A stretch of DNA of 64,000 bases from NCBI GenBank assembly GCA_965222725.1, contig OZ244969.1, positions 5,580,001 to 5,644,000 of the forward strand. Direction: 5' to 3'. The stretch comes from GCA-2748575 sp965222725 (GTDB taxonomy: Bacteria; Pseudomonadota; Gammaproteobacteria; Pseudomonadales; Ketobacteraceae). Made by a program: the position numbers and the translations under genes. A model generated the notes under the pieces. It made no database searches. It saw only the letters and a program-made list of their open reading frames with translations, and was not told the origin of the DNA. Of the stretch, positions 8,024-16,776 are shown in pieces (position 1 is the first letter of the stretch; each line of letters begins with the position of its first letter).

Positions 8024-9353
8024 ATGAGTCTTTTACTTGGTGAATATCGCCGTCATAGCAGAACGAACATTCGGACTTCGGTTTCGATTGATCTCCAGGG
8101 CAACAAGCTTGGAACCAGAACTCTTGATATATCCGAAGGCGGAAATCTCTCTCAACAAACCAGCCGCCCTGAACCTGGCCCTTGGCCAGACGGTTAATAT
8201 TACATTCAGTCGTATGCCTCAGCTTAGCGTACCCGCCAGAATTGTTCGAACCTCCGAAAAAAGCATTGGCTTAGAACTGGATCGCATACTGTTCAGCGAG
8301 ACGGATATTAACAGGATTGTAGGGACTGCACCCTGGATTGAACGGTTGCGTTCCCGAAGCAAGCGCGCACTGTGGAAAACCGTGAGGCGATCCGGGGTAC
8401 TGTTAATCAACACGTTACTTCGAAAATTGACTCTAAGAGCCATAAAACCGACATTTATTTTTGCCGTTTACGGAAACAAAAAAGATGTTGGCACTTATAC
8501 CACACCAACACTGCTCAAAATGATCCCCCCTTTGCTTCTGGCCGGTTATATCAAGATTGGCAACCACAAAGGGATCATGGTGGCTTCCAAGTTTCTTGAA
8601 GATGAACTGGCCCGGGATTCCGACAAAGTAAATCAATACCTTGAGCAATTACACGCTGAGTTCCCCCACATCAACACCATTGCTCTGGTTGGTCGCTTAC
8701 CTAACTTCTTGATGAAAGCCGGCAATGAAATCAAACCACCGTATGTGGATGGTTCCATGGGTACCCGATTCATGATTTGGGACGTAGCCCGCCAGATGCG
8801 TCAGATTCCCGAATACCAGGAGGAAGCAACAATTTGCGTGCTGGGTGGGGCCGGCCGGATTGGCAATACAGTTTGTGAGGATTTGACCCGGGAATACTCA
8901 AGGGTAATTGCTTTTGATTCCCGCTATGCAAATGATGAAAAAATACACACGCCCAACGGCACTGTGTTACGCACCAGCAACCCGGAGCATTTGCAGCAAG
9001 CCAGGTGCTATATATCTCTTACCCATCATGGCGATGTGATCACTGAATTCATGGCACATATTCCGGCAGGTTCGCTGGTGGCAGACGACACCCACCCCTG
9101 TATCAGCTTTAAAGTCCGGGAGAAGCTGAACTTACTGCACATCCAGGTAAAAAAAGTCGTACTTTTTCATGAAGATTTTACCATGTGGCCCCGTATGCCG
9201 GCCTGGAGCAGCCGCGCCATACCCGGTTGCCTGGTGGAAGCCCTGGTGTTATTAAACCAGCAGGAAGCGAACGTTGAAGATTTTGAAGCCTTTCGCACAA
9301 CCGCTGAGTCCATGGGGTTTCGTGGTCAGCTGGTAGCCCCCCTGAAGGAATAG
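8024..9353 (+). pseudogene. PilZ domain fused to Rossmann-fold oxidoreductase, single-base frameshift
   Basis: Translation from ATG 8024 (AGGA upstream) gives a PilZ c-di-GMP-binding start: RRHSR at residues 9-13 and DISEGG at 35-40. Right after this motif, at the AAA of 8143-8145, one extra A moves the rest of PilZ (ISLNKPAALNLALG and onward) into another frame, which then runs unbroken to 9353. Dropping one A restores a product of about 442 residues. The C-terminal part has a Rossmann loop GGAGRIG (coded near 8844) and a C-terminal region whose layout recalls cyanobacterial acyl-ACP reductases, although that is tentative. If the shift is real, only a shortened protein from an internal start could be made. 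It is divergent from the EAL gene, which fits c-di-GMP control. Confidence 0.75.
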
Positions 9354-9472
9354 TATCGCCGGGGTAAAACCGGGCCCTGACCGCCAGCCCCGTTTGTCAA
9401 TCCACCCAAACTTGCCTATCATCAGCAGCCCATTCCGCCCGCAGGGCTGCTGAAAAACCAAAAAGGCCAGCA

Positions 9473-9733
9473 ATGAAGGACAAGGATCAACTCTATATCG
9501 ATATCGCCAAAGCCTGCCTGGCGGCGATTAATCAACATTCCGGTGCATCCCCTCAGGAAGCCTATGAAAAGGTGTACGAGGCCATCGACGGCGCCATGCA
9601 GCTGCAGTTTGGCCCCATGATGAAGGCTTATGACCGGGCCCGACACGCGCTGGAAACCATTTCCCAGCTGAGTGAAGAGGATTTCGACAAGGCGCCGGAT
9701 ATTGCCATGGCGGCCTTGCAGGAACCCCACTGA
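9473..9733 (+). CDS. Small conserved-looking protein of unknown function
   Basis: The 86-residue protein is predicted to be all helical and acidic, with no signal peptide, membrane segment or cysteine motif. I do not recognise a family. Its reality is supported by a degenerate second copy of its N-terminal half at 5174-5299, in which the protein sequence is better conserved than the DNA. It lies 28 bases upstream of miaE in the same direction and may be cotranscribed with it. No strong ribosome-binding site is visible before ATG 9473. Confidence 0.65.
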   Translation: MKDKDQLYIDIAKACLAAINQHSGASPQEAYEKVYEAIDGAMQLQFGPMMKAYDRARHALETISQLSEEDFDKAPDIAMAALQEPH

Positions 9734-9761
9734 CATAGTGACACCCCTTTAGAGCCTCGCC

Positions 9762-10334
9762 ATGTATACCCTGAGATTCGCCACCCCCGCCGGCTGGACT
9801 GAGACTGTAATGCAGGATTTTGATCGCTTTCTGCTGGATCATGCCTCCTGCGAAAAGAAAGCCTCTGCCATGGCCATGACCCTGATTTCGCACTACCCGG
9901 ACCGGGTGGAACTGGTGCAGGCCATGACCGAACTGGCAGTGGAGGAGCTGGTGCATTTCAAGGAGGTGGTCAAGCACATCATGGCGCGCAACCTTACCCT
10001 GGGGGCGGATGAAAAAGACCCTTACGTTACCGCGCTGATCAAAACCCAGCGCAAGGGGTCGGAAAACTATTTTCTGGATCGCCTGCTGATTGCCAGCATC
10101 GTGGAGGCCCGGGGCCACGAGCGCTTTGGCCTGGTGGCCGACGCGCTGGAGCCCGGTCCGCTGAAACAGTTTTACAAGGCCATTACCACCTCTGAAGGCC
10201 GCCATCTGGATCTGTTCGAGAATCTGGCCAACACCTACTTTCCCGAAACAGCGGTTAACCAGCGGCTGGATGAACTGCTGGATATTGAGGCTACCATTGT
10301 GGCGGATCTGCCCTTTCGGGCTGCCCTGCATTAA
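9762..10334 (+). CDS. miaE: tRNA-(ms2io6A)-hydroxylase MiaE
   Basis: The 190-residue protein is a ferritin-like di-iron monooxygenase that hydroxylates the isopentenyl side chain of ms2i6A at position 37 of tRNAs reading U-starting codons. The expected Glu and His iron ligands are in EELVHFKEV (about residues 66-74), EARGHERF (about 125-132) and EGRHLDLF (about 151-158). The length is slightly below that of the Salmonella enzyme, and close to the short form found in pseudomonads. It may form a small operon with the unknown gene upstream and the glycosyltransferase 23 bases downstream. Confidence 0.93.
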   Translation: MYTLRFATPAGWTETVMQDFDRFLLDHASCEKKASAMAMTLISHYPDRVELVQAMTELAVEELVHFKEVVKHIMARNLTLGADEKDPYVTALIKTQRKGSENYFLDRLLIASIVEARGHERFGLVADALEPGPLKQFYKAITTSEGRHLDLFENLANTYFPETAVNQRLDELLDIEATIVADLPFRAALH

Positions 10335-10357
10335 CCAACCCACCGAGAGCCACGGTT

Positions 10358-11731
10358 TTGAACAGACACAGCAAAGCCGTCAGCAAGTATCTGCAACACT
10401 ACAGCACGTTAACTTTTAACGCAGGTTCACCAGGCGCCTGGTTGCCGGAGTGTGCCCCTGCCTATCAACAGGCTCTGGTCATTCCCGCCTTTGCGGAAAC
10501 GCCGGATTTTTTGCAGCGGCTGGCCTGTATGCAGGGTGATGGCCCGACCCTGGTGATATTGGTGATCAACTGCCCCCGCTATGCCGGCGACAGCGCCAAA
10601 CAGCACACCCGACACCTGCTGAACCACATTCAACAGCACCTGGCGATAGAAAATGTCAGGGACGGCGTCACTTTTGGTCAGCTGAATTCCGGCCTTGATC
10701 TTTTATCATTGGATATCACCAGCGAACGCAGCCATTGGCTAAAGCCATTGCAGAGTGGCGTGGGCTTTGCGCGCAAGGTGGGAATGGATGTTGCGCTGGA
10801 CTTGTGGCAACAGGGCCGGTTAAGCAACCCCTGGGTATTGAACAGCGATGCAGACGCCTGGTGGCCTGCCGGCTACCTGAAGACAACGGCTGACACGCTG
10901 AACAGGAACGCCACTCCAGGCAAGGGAGCCATGGTGTTTCCATTCCGCCATCAGCACGCAGGGGAAGACACAAGCCTTTCCGCTGCGGCGGCACTGTATG
11001 AGCTGTCGCTGCGCTACTATGTAACGGGCTTGCGCTGGAGCGGTTCGCCCTGGGCTTATCACACGGTGGGCAGTACCCAGGCAATACATTGCGAAAGCTA
11101 TGCGGAGATTCGCGGGTTTCCGGTGCGCGAAGCCGGAGAGGATTTTTACCTGCTGAACAAGATCGCCAAAACCGCGCCGGTGTACTGCCCTGCTGAACCG
11201 GTGCTGATACTGAGCGACCGGGTCAGTGAGCGGGTTCCCTTTGGAACAGGCCCGGCAGTGAAACGAATTGGTGAACAGCAAAACCCGGAGCAGGAATTTT
11301 TACTGTACGAGCCGGAAATTTTTGGCCTGTTAAAGAAATGGCACCGCACAATTCCGGCATTGGCTAACAACAGATTGAATGAAAGCGAACTGCCACAAGC
11401 ACTGGGCAATGCCTTGTGCCAGGGGTTAGGCCATCTGGGGCTGGAAAAAGCGCTGCACCACTGTCAGCAGCAGGCAAAAAGCCCAAAACAGTTCGAGCAG
11501 CATTTATGGCAATGGTTTGATGGCTTTCGCACCTTAAAACTGGTGCATTGGCTGCGGGAGCAGAATTACCCGTCCATCAGTTTCAGCCAATGGCGGGTGC
11601 GCTGCCAAAACAATAAGGTGCCCTTCATTAACTGGCACAGCGATATAAAGGATCAGGCGCATGATATGAACCGGCACCTGACAGCGATTGAAACCGCTAC
11701 CCTGCCTTTTACGGGAGGGCTACTGAAATAG
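10358..11731 (+). CDS. Glycosyltransferase family 2-like protein
   Basis: The 457-residue cytoplasmic protein starts at TTG 10358. It shows the GT-A glycosyltransferase pattern: a central beta strand ending in NSDADAWWP, with the metal- and sugar-nucleotide-binding DxD at 164-166, preceded by a GFARKVGMD helix typical of family 2 enzymes. A GEDFYLLNKI segment near residue 270 supplies the acidic catalytic-base-type motif. The C-terminal 150 residues are helical and of unknown role. No membrane segments are seen. Donor and acceptor cannot be predicted. It closely follows miaE, but no functional link is obvious. Confidence 0.72.
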   Translation: MNRHSKAVSKYLQHYSTLTFNAGSPGAWLPECAPAYQQALVIPAFAETPDFLQRLACMQGDGPTLVILVINCPRYAGDSAKQHTRHLLNHIQQHLAIENVRDGVTFGQLNSGLDLLSLDITSERSHWLKPLQSGVGFARKVGMDVALDLWQQGRLSNPWVLNSDADAWWPAGYLKTTADTLNRNATPGKGAMVFPFRHQHAGEDTSLSAAAALYELSLRYYVTGLRWSGSPWAYHTVGSTQAIHCESYAEIRGFPVREAGEDFYLLNKIAKTAPVYCPAEPVLILSDRVSERVPFGTGPAVKRIGEQQNPEQEFLLYEPEIFGLLKKWHRTIPALANNRLNESELPQALGNALCQGLGHLGLEKALHHCQQQAKSPKQFEQHLWQWFDGFRTLKLVHWLREQNYPSISFSQWRVRCQNNKVPFINWHSDIKDQAHDMNRHLTAIETATLPFTGGLLK

Positions 11732-11776
11732 CAAATTAAAAACGACTGAAAAGTAACAACGACTCAGGGGAACATC

Positions 11777-12640
11777 ATGGACTACCAACATATCAGCTAC
11801 GACGTTAAAGACCGCGTTCTTACCCTTACCCTTAACCGCCCCGACCGCATGAATGCCTTCACTACCAAAATGGCCCACGAACTGGCCGATGCCTACGCCC
11901 GGGCAAGCCAGGACGATAATGTGCGCGCCATCGTGCTGACCGGTGCCGGTAAAGCCTTTTGTGCCGGTGCTGATTTAGGCGCAGGTGAAGACACCTTTAA
12001 TTACGACGAATCCAAAGGCGGCAATGAACTGGAGCGCATTCGCGATACTGGCGGCATGGTAACGCTGGCCATGTTTGAATGTACCAAGCCGATCATTGTG
12101 GCCATTAACGGCGCGGCTGTCGGCATAGGCCTTACCATGACACTGGCCGCCGATATCCGCCTGACCACCAATAAAGCCAAGTTCGGTTTTGTGTTTGCGC
12201 AACGAGGCATAGTGCCGGAAGCCGCTTCCAGCTGGTTTTTACCTCGCATTGTGGGCATTAGCCAGGCGCTGGAGTGGTGCATGAACGGCAAACTGTTTCT
12301 GGCACAGGAAGCCAAAGACGGCGGCCTGGTCAAAGACGTGTATGAAACCCCGGAAGCACTGCTGGATGCGGCCTACACCATGGCCCATGAAATCGCAGAT
12401 AACACCTCTGCCGTTTCCGTCGCCTTAACCCGCCAGATGATGTGGCGCATGCTGGGGGCAGATCACCCCATGGAAGCCCATAAAGTGGATTCCCGAGGTG
12501 TGTATTACACCGGTAAATCTGCCGATGCCAAAGAAGGCGTGATGTCGTTTCTGGAAAAGCGCAAAGCGGAATTCAAAGACAGCCCCAGCACTGATATGCC
12601 GGCGTTTTACCCCTGGTGGAATGAGCGCCCGTTCGAATAA
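11777..12640 (+). CDS. Enoyl-CoA hydratase/isomerase (crotonase family)
   Basis: The 287-residue protein has the crotonase fold. AFCAGADLG (about 55-63) forms the first oxyanion-hole strand. GAAVGIGLTMTLAADIRL (about 115-132) forms the second, with an alanine-valine in place of the more common glycine pair. GIVPEAASSW (about 149-158) holds the glutamate expected in catalysis. A GGGGAACA site precedes the ATG. It probably acts on an acyl-CoA in fatty-acid or branched-chain degradation. The convergent AraC regulator at 12662 may control it. Confidence 0.9.
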   Translation: MDYQHISYDVKDRVLTLTLNRPDRMNAFTTKMAHELADAYARASQDDNVRAIVLTGAGKAFCAGADLGAGEDTFNYDESKGGNELERIRDTGGMVTLAMFECTKPIIVAINGAAVGIGLTMTLAADIRLTTNKAKFGFVFAQRGIVPEAASSWFLPRIVGISQALEWCMNGKLFLAQEAKDGGLVKDVYETPEALLDAAYTMAHEIADNTSAVSVALTRQMMWRMLGADHPMEAHKVDSRGVYYTGKSADAKEGVMSFLEKRKAEFKDSPSTDMPAFYPWWNERPFE

Positions 12641-12661
12641 TCACCCAGCAGCTAATGCCAG

Positions 12662-13675
12662 TTACCGGGAGGCCTGCTCCCGGTATTCTGCCGGTGTCAG
12701 GCCGGTCCAGCGTTTAAAGGCGCGGTAAAAGGCGCTGGGTTCGGAAAACCGCAGCCGTTCGGCAATGGATTCCACCGGTACGCTGGAATTTTTCAGCAGG
12801 TTTTTGGCGTACTTGCACTGCACCTTGCTCAGCAATTCTGAAAACGAGGTTTCCTGGCTTTCGAGCTTACGCCTCAAGGTGCGTTCATTAATACCAAAGT
12901 GTTCGGCCACCCGATTGATGGTGGGCTTGTGATCTTCCATGGAGTGCATCAGAAACTGTTCCACTTCATCGGCAATGGTTTTTCTGATTTTGAGTTGTTC
13001 CAGCTGTTTGTCGGCTTCTTCCATCAGCAGCGCATGCATGGTGGCATCGGCGTACAGCAAGTCCTTACGCAGAATATCCACCGGGAACACGATCTGGGTT
13101 TTTTTCTGATTAAACAGAATCGGCGCGTTGAATACGCGCTGGTATTCATCCTGATAGTCGGTGGGCCCGTGTTCAAAACGCACTTCCACCGGGTTCAGTT
13201 CATGGCCCAGCATGCTCCGCCCCAGGTTACACACCTGCACCAGGCCGAACTCGGCACGGATACGGTTACACACCGGCGTTGAGCGGGGGTAGTCATAGGT
13301 GAGTGTGGCGCGGTCCCCTTCAATGGAAAGCTCCGAAGGTTCGGCATCACTCACAATGCGGTGGTATTTAAAAAACAGCCGGAAGGAATCCAGAATGGTG
13401 GGGGCGCTGATCAGCAGGTGGCCCAACAACCCCAATGCCGAAGGAGACGTTCGCTCCCCCATGTGCAGGCCCAGTGCCGGATCATTTAAAACCTCTACCG
13501 CTTTTTCCTGTATCTGATCATACACGGCAATGTTAATGCGATCGTTACTGCGTTCCACCTTGGAGCGGTCCATGCTGATATCCTGCAAAAACGCATCCAC
13601 ATCCACACCGGCATTGGTGAGCAACGCCAGTATGGTGCGTATCATGGGCATGGAAATTTCGTGGCGCTCAAGCAT
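12662..13675 (-). CDS. AraC-family transcriptional regulator with Arabinose_bd-type sensor domain
   Basis: The protein has 337 residues. The N-terminal 200 or so match the AraC-binding-like domain of the OruR/ArgR-like regulators. LGLHMGERTSPSALGLLGHLLISAP at about 83-107 is a hallmark stretch of that group. The C-terminal 100 residues carry two helix-turn-helix motifs, with FGINERTLRRKL and IAERLRFSEPSAFYRAFKRWTG as the recognition segments. Regulators of this type commonly control lipid or acyl-CoA catabolism, which fits the convergent crotonase 21 bases away. The ligand is unknown. Confidence 0.9.
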   Translation of the reverse strand: MLERHEISMPMIRTILALLTNAGVDVDAFLQDISMDRSKVERSNDRINIAVYDQIQEKAVEVLNDPALGLHMGERTSPSALGLLGHLLISAPTILDSFRLFFKYHRIVSDAEPSELSIEGDRATLTYDYPRSTPVCNRIRAEFGLVQVCNLGRSMLGHELNPVEVRFEHGPTDYQDEYQRVFNAPILFNQKKTQIVFPVDILRKDLLYADATMHALLMEEADKQLEQLKIRKTIADEVEQFLMHSMEDHKPTINRVAEHFGINERTLRRKLESQETSFSELLSKVQCKYAKNLLKNSSVPVESIAERLRFSEPSAFYRAFKRWTGLTPAEYREQASR

Positions 13676-13705
13676 AGGCTAATGACTCTGGTCTGTTTAA
13701 TCCGG

Positions 13706-14491
13706 TTACTGGTTCCAGTTTTCTTCCCGGGTAAATACCCATTCATCACCTTCGGACATGGCGGGGTTAAACTGATAGCCGTCCATATCAAAGTTTTTCA
13801 GGTCTTCCACATTGGTGATTTTGTTCTGCGCCGCGTAAGCCACCATCATGCCGCGGGCTTTTTTGGCGAAAAAGCTGATCACCTTATACTTGCCGTTTTT
13901 TTCATCCTTGAATACCGGCGTTACAATACGCGCGGCCACATTTTTTGGCTTTACGGATTTAAAGTATTCGTTGGATGCCAGGTTTACCAGCACCGTGTCG
14001 CCTTTCAGTTTTTTCAGTTCCTGATTAACAGTATCGGTGATCTTGTCGCCCCAGAACTGGTACAGGTCTTTCCCGCCGGGATTTTTCAGGGCAGTGCCCA
14101 TTTCCAGACGGTAAGGCTGAATCAGATCCAGTGGCTTTAACAGGCCGTATAATCCCGACAAAATCCGCAAATGTTTTTGCACGTAGGTAAATTCCGGGCG
14201 TTTGAATGTTTCTGCATCTATGCCGGTATACACATCCCCTTTAAAAGCCAGTAATGCCTGCTTGGCGTTATCGGGGTTAAAAGGTGGCTGCCATTCCTTG
14301 TAACGGGCGGTGTTCAGGCCTGCCAGTTTATCGCTCAGTTTCATCAGCTTTGCCAGCCGCTGGGGGGAATAGTCTCTCAGTACGTCCACCAGTTCACCCG
14401 CTTCTTCCATAAACTGCGGCTCAGTAAAGGTTTTGGTTTTGCTGGGGGTTTCAAAGTCCAGGGTTTTGGCCGGCGATATCACCATTAACAT
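13706..14491 (-). CDS. yaaA: Peroxide stress protein YaaA
   Basis: The 261-residue protein starts with the family signature MLMVISPAKTLDF and has the expected length (E. coli YaaA has 258). Later family blocks include RFKEWQPPF-like sequence (here ARYKEWQPPF), LYGLLKPLDLIQPYRLEMG and VNLASNEYFKSV. In E. coli, YaaA limits intracellular iron during hydrogen peroxide stress and has been linked to DNA binding. It is alone on the minus strand, 30 bases downstream of the AraC gene start. Confidence 0.95.
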   Translation of the reverse strand: MLMVISPAKTLDFETPSKTKTFTEPQFMEEAGELVDVLRDYSPQRLAKLMKLSDKLAGLNTARYKEWQPPFNPDNAKQALLAFKGDVYTGIDAETFKRPEFTYVQKHLRILSGLYGLLKPLDLIQPYRLEMGTALKNPGGKDLYQFWGDKITDTVNQELKKLKGDTVLVNLASNEYFKSVKPKNVAARIVTPVFKDEKNGKYKVISFFAKKARGMMVAYAAQNKITNVEDLKNFDMDGYQFNPAMSEGDEWVFTREENWNQ

Positions 14492-14698
14492 CTAACAGGT
14501 TACCTCTGCGCGAATTCTACAAAGGGGCGTATTCTGGCATAGCCGCCCCGGGGCGTACAGGCTGTTCAGCTGCGGTCATTGTTTATTTAATAGCCTAAAG
14601 TTGCTTATACTTCAATTATTTACAGTCCACGGATTGCACCAATCTGGATCCGGGTTAAGATAATAAATTCATAAAAGTTATCTGTTTCAGGGAGTGGT

Positions 14699-15487
14699 AT
14701 GGCGCTTACGACCGCATTAATCACGGGTGCATCCAGTGGCATTGGCTACGAAATCAGCCGGGTTCTGGCCGGTAACGGTCACGATCTGGTGCTGGTGGCG
14801 CGACGGGACAATAACCTTCGGCAACTGGCGCACTACCTGGAGCGGGAATACGGGGTAAAGGTGCATACCATTGCCGCGGATCTGAGTGATCCGGCGTCCG
14901 CCAAGCGCATTTACGACAATGTAAAGGCCGAAAACATCCCCGTGGATATTCTGGTCAACAACGCCGGTGCCGGTAACTGGGGTGCATTTACCGCCCTGGA
15001 TTACGACCGGGATATTCAGGCGCTGCAAACCAACGTGGTGGCCCTGACCCAACTCACCAAGCTGTTCAGCCGCGACATGGTCAAACGCGGCCTGGGCAAG
15101 ATTCTGAACATAGGCTCGGTATCCAGTTTTATGCCAGGCCCCTACATGACGGTGTATAACGCATCCAAATCTTATGTATTGTCTTTCAGCCTGGCGCTGC
15201 GTTCCGAATTAAGAGGTACCGGCGTGAGTGTAACGGCGTTCTGCCCTGGCCCTACGTCCAGCGAATTCCATCAGGTGGCGGGCACCATGGATTTACCGGT
15301 GTTACGGCGTATCAACATGATGGGGTCTGCACAGGTGGCACGGCTGGCGGTTAAAGCCATGCACAAGCGTAAAGCGGTGGAAGTACCGGGCTTGCTGAAC
15401 AAGCTGGCCGCCTATGGCCCACGTTTCCTGCCACCCTTGCTGGTGGTGTGGATTGCCAAACAGGTGCTGCGACCCCGCAAGCAATAA
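14699..15487 (+). CDS. Short-chain dehydrogenase/reductase (SDR)
   Basis: The 262-residue protein has the classical SDR set: TGASSGIG (9-16) for cofactor binding, NNAG near 87-90, a catalytic serine in NIGSVSS (S140) and YNASK with Y153 and K157. It resembles the YqjQ/DltE-like group of SDRs with a C-terminal hydrophobic tail (LPPLLVVWIAKQVL), which may touch the membrane. GGGAG lies just before the ATG. The substrate is not predictable. Confidence 0.9.
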   Translation: MALTTALITGASSGIGYEISRVLAGNGHDLVLVARRDNNLRQLAHYLEREYGVKVHTIAADLSDPASAKRIYDNVKAENIPVDILVNNAGAGNWGAFTALDYDRDIQALQTNVVALTQLTKLFSRDMVKRGLGKILNIGSVSSFMPGPYMTVYNASKSYVLSFSLALRSELRGTGVSVTAFCPGPTSSEFHQVAGTMDLPVLRRINMMGSAQVARLAVKAMHKRKAVEVPGLLNKLAAYGPRFLPPLLVVWIAKQVLRPRKQ

Positions 15488-15533
15488 AGGACAAAGCCAG
15501 GTATACCGGCTGATGTTTTCAGGTCTGCCAGGC

Positions 15534-16526
15534 TTAGTCCAGCGCCTGACAGGTGCGGTTTCGGCCGGTTTCCTTGGCCTGGTAAAGGGCTTCATCCGCC
15601 TTACCGATAAGTTCTTCCAGTGTCAGGCCTTTGTGCCACTGGGCGATACCCATGGATACAGTCACCCCGGGAACGGCTTTTCCATCAGACTCCACCGGAG
15701 TCCGGCCCACCCGCAAACGCAACCGTTCCGCCACCTGCATGCAATCCTGCAGGCAGGTTTTCGGCAGTAGAATCACAAACTCTTCGCCACCATAACGGGC
15801 CACCATGTCGTTGGGCCTTAATGAGGACTGCATGGACCGGCCCACCATTTTCAGCACTTCGTCTCCGGCCCGGTGGCCATAGGTATCGTTAAAGCGTTTG
15901 AAGTGATCCACGTCCAGCATGATCACTGACAAGGGCGCCAGTTCTTCCAGAGGTCGGCCACGCATACGTATCAGCAGCTCTTCCAACCAACGGCGGTTGT
16001 TAACACCTGTGAGCGCATCGCTGTTGGCTTCCTGCTGGGCTTTTTTATGCAGGTTCTGACTGGTATTCACCGCCTCATTACCGGAACGAATGCGTTTGGA
16101 CAGCAGGTACAGCAGGTTACGGGCAACATCATGGGACTCGTTGATCATGTCCCACAGCAAAATGGAATCCACTACCAATGTAGCGGTATCTTTTTCGGCA
16201 ATCACATAGGCACTGGGGTTACTGCCATCAAACAGGGACATTTCCCCGACACATTCACCGGCACCAAGAATGACCAGCGGCTGGCTGTCGGGGCTGTTCA
16301 GGTGCACCCGCACAACACCGGTCAGCAGCAAGTACATACGACCACTGCTTTGATCGGGGCTAAGCAACACTTCGCCCTTTTGAAAAAACGCCTGATCGCA
16401 GCGACTCAGAAACTCTTTCATACGGGGTTTGGGCAACCCCTTAAAGAGTACCGTCTGACTCAGGTCTGCAATCACCTGATCATCAGCCGCTAAAGGCAGA
16501 TTTATTGCACCGTCCGGAGCTACCAT
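15534..16526 (-). CDS. Diguanylate cyclase with N-terminal cyclic-nucleotide-binding-like domain
   Basis: The 330-residue soluble protein has a CRP-like cNMP-binding fold (about residues 20-130), with GECVGEMSLFDG in the position of the phosphate-binding cassette. A GGDEF domain (about 165-328) follows. The active loop is GGEEF, and an inhibitory-site RPND lies exactly five residues before it, so it is probably an active cyclase subject to product inhibition. The first ATG at 16526 was chosen; a TTG and a GTG lie four and three codons upstream. A palindrome (16577-16589) lies 50 bases upstream of the start. Confidence 0.92.
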   Translation of the reverse strand: MVAPDGAINLPLAADDQVIADLSQTVLFKGLPKPRMKEFLSRCDQAFFQKGEVLLSPDQSSGRMYLLLTGVVRVHLNSPDSQPLVILGAGECVGEMSLFDGSNPSAYVIAEKDTATLVVDSILLWDMINESHDVARNLLYLLSKRIRSGNEAVNTSQNLHKKAQQEANSDALTGVNNRRWLEELLIRMRGRPLEELAPLSVIMLDVDHFKRFNDTYGHRAGDEVLKMVGRSMQSSLRPNDMVARYGGEEFVILLPKTCLQDCMQVAERLRLRVGRTPVESDGKAVPGVTVSMGIAQWHKGLTLEELIGKADEALYQAKETGRNRTCQALD

Positions 16527-16576
16527 TTCATTCACCAACCAACTACTACACTATGTCAGTTTCTATCGTTATTCAG

Positions 16577-16589
16577 GTAATAATTACCT
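16577..16589. promoter_or_regulatory. Palindrome GGTAATAATTACC upstream of the cyclase gene
   Basis: A perfect 13-base palindrome lies about 50 bases upstream of the ATG at 16526, in a 250-base gap. Its place and symmetry suit a dimeric regulator. No regulator can be named from sequence. Confidence 0.35.
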
Positions 16590-16604
16590 ACATTTAGTTT
16601 CGCT

Positions 16605-16628
16605 CCGGTTGCTGTTTTTAGCAACCGG
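16605..16628 (-). terminator. Perfect 9-bp hairpin after the hybrid kinase gene
   Basis: CCGGTTGCT (16605-16613) and AGCAACCGG (16620-16628) form a perfect stem with a six-base loop. It lies downstream of the kinase stop (16777) and upstream of the cyclase on the same strand. No T-run follows on the minus strand, so it may be a weak terminator or a processing hairpin. Confidence 0.35.
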
Positions 16629-16776
16629 AAAACACTGGGGCAGAACTCTGCAAACGATTGATTTCTAATGAATAAAAGCTTGTAAAGATAGCTGATCGAC
16701 ATATCCGTGTGAGAAATAGCGTAAACTTGTATCAGCTTCACATATTTGGTGCATACCCAAGCGTACTGCCGGGGTA

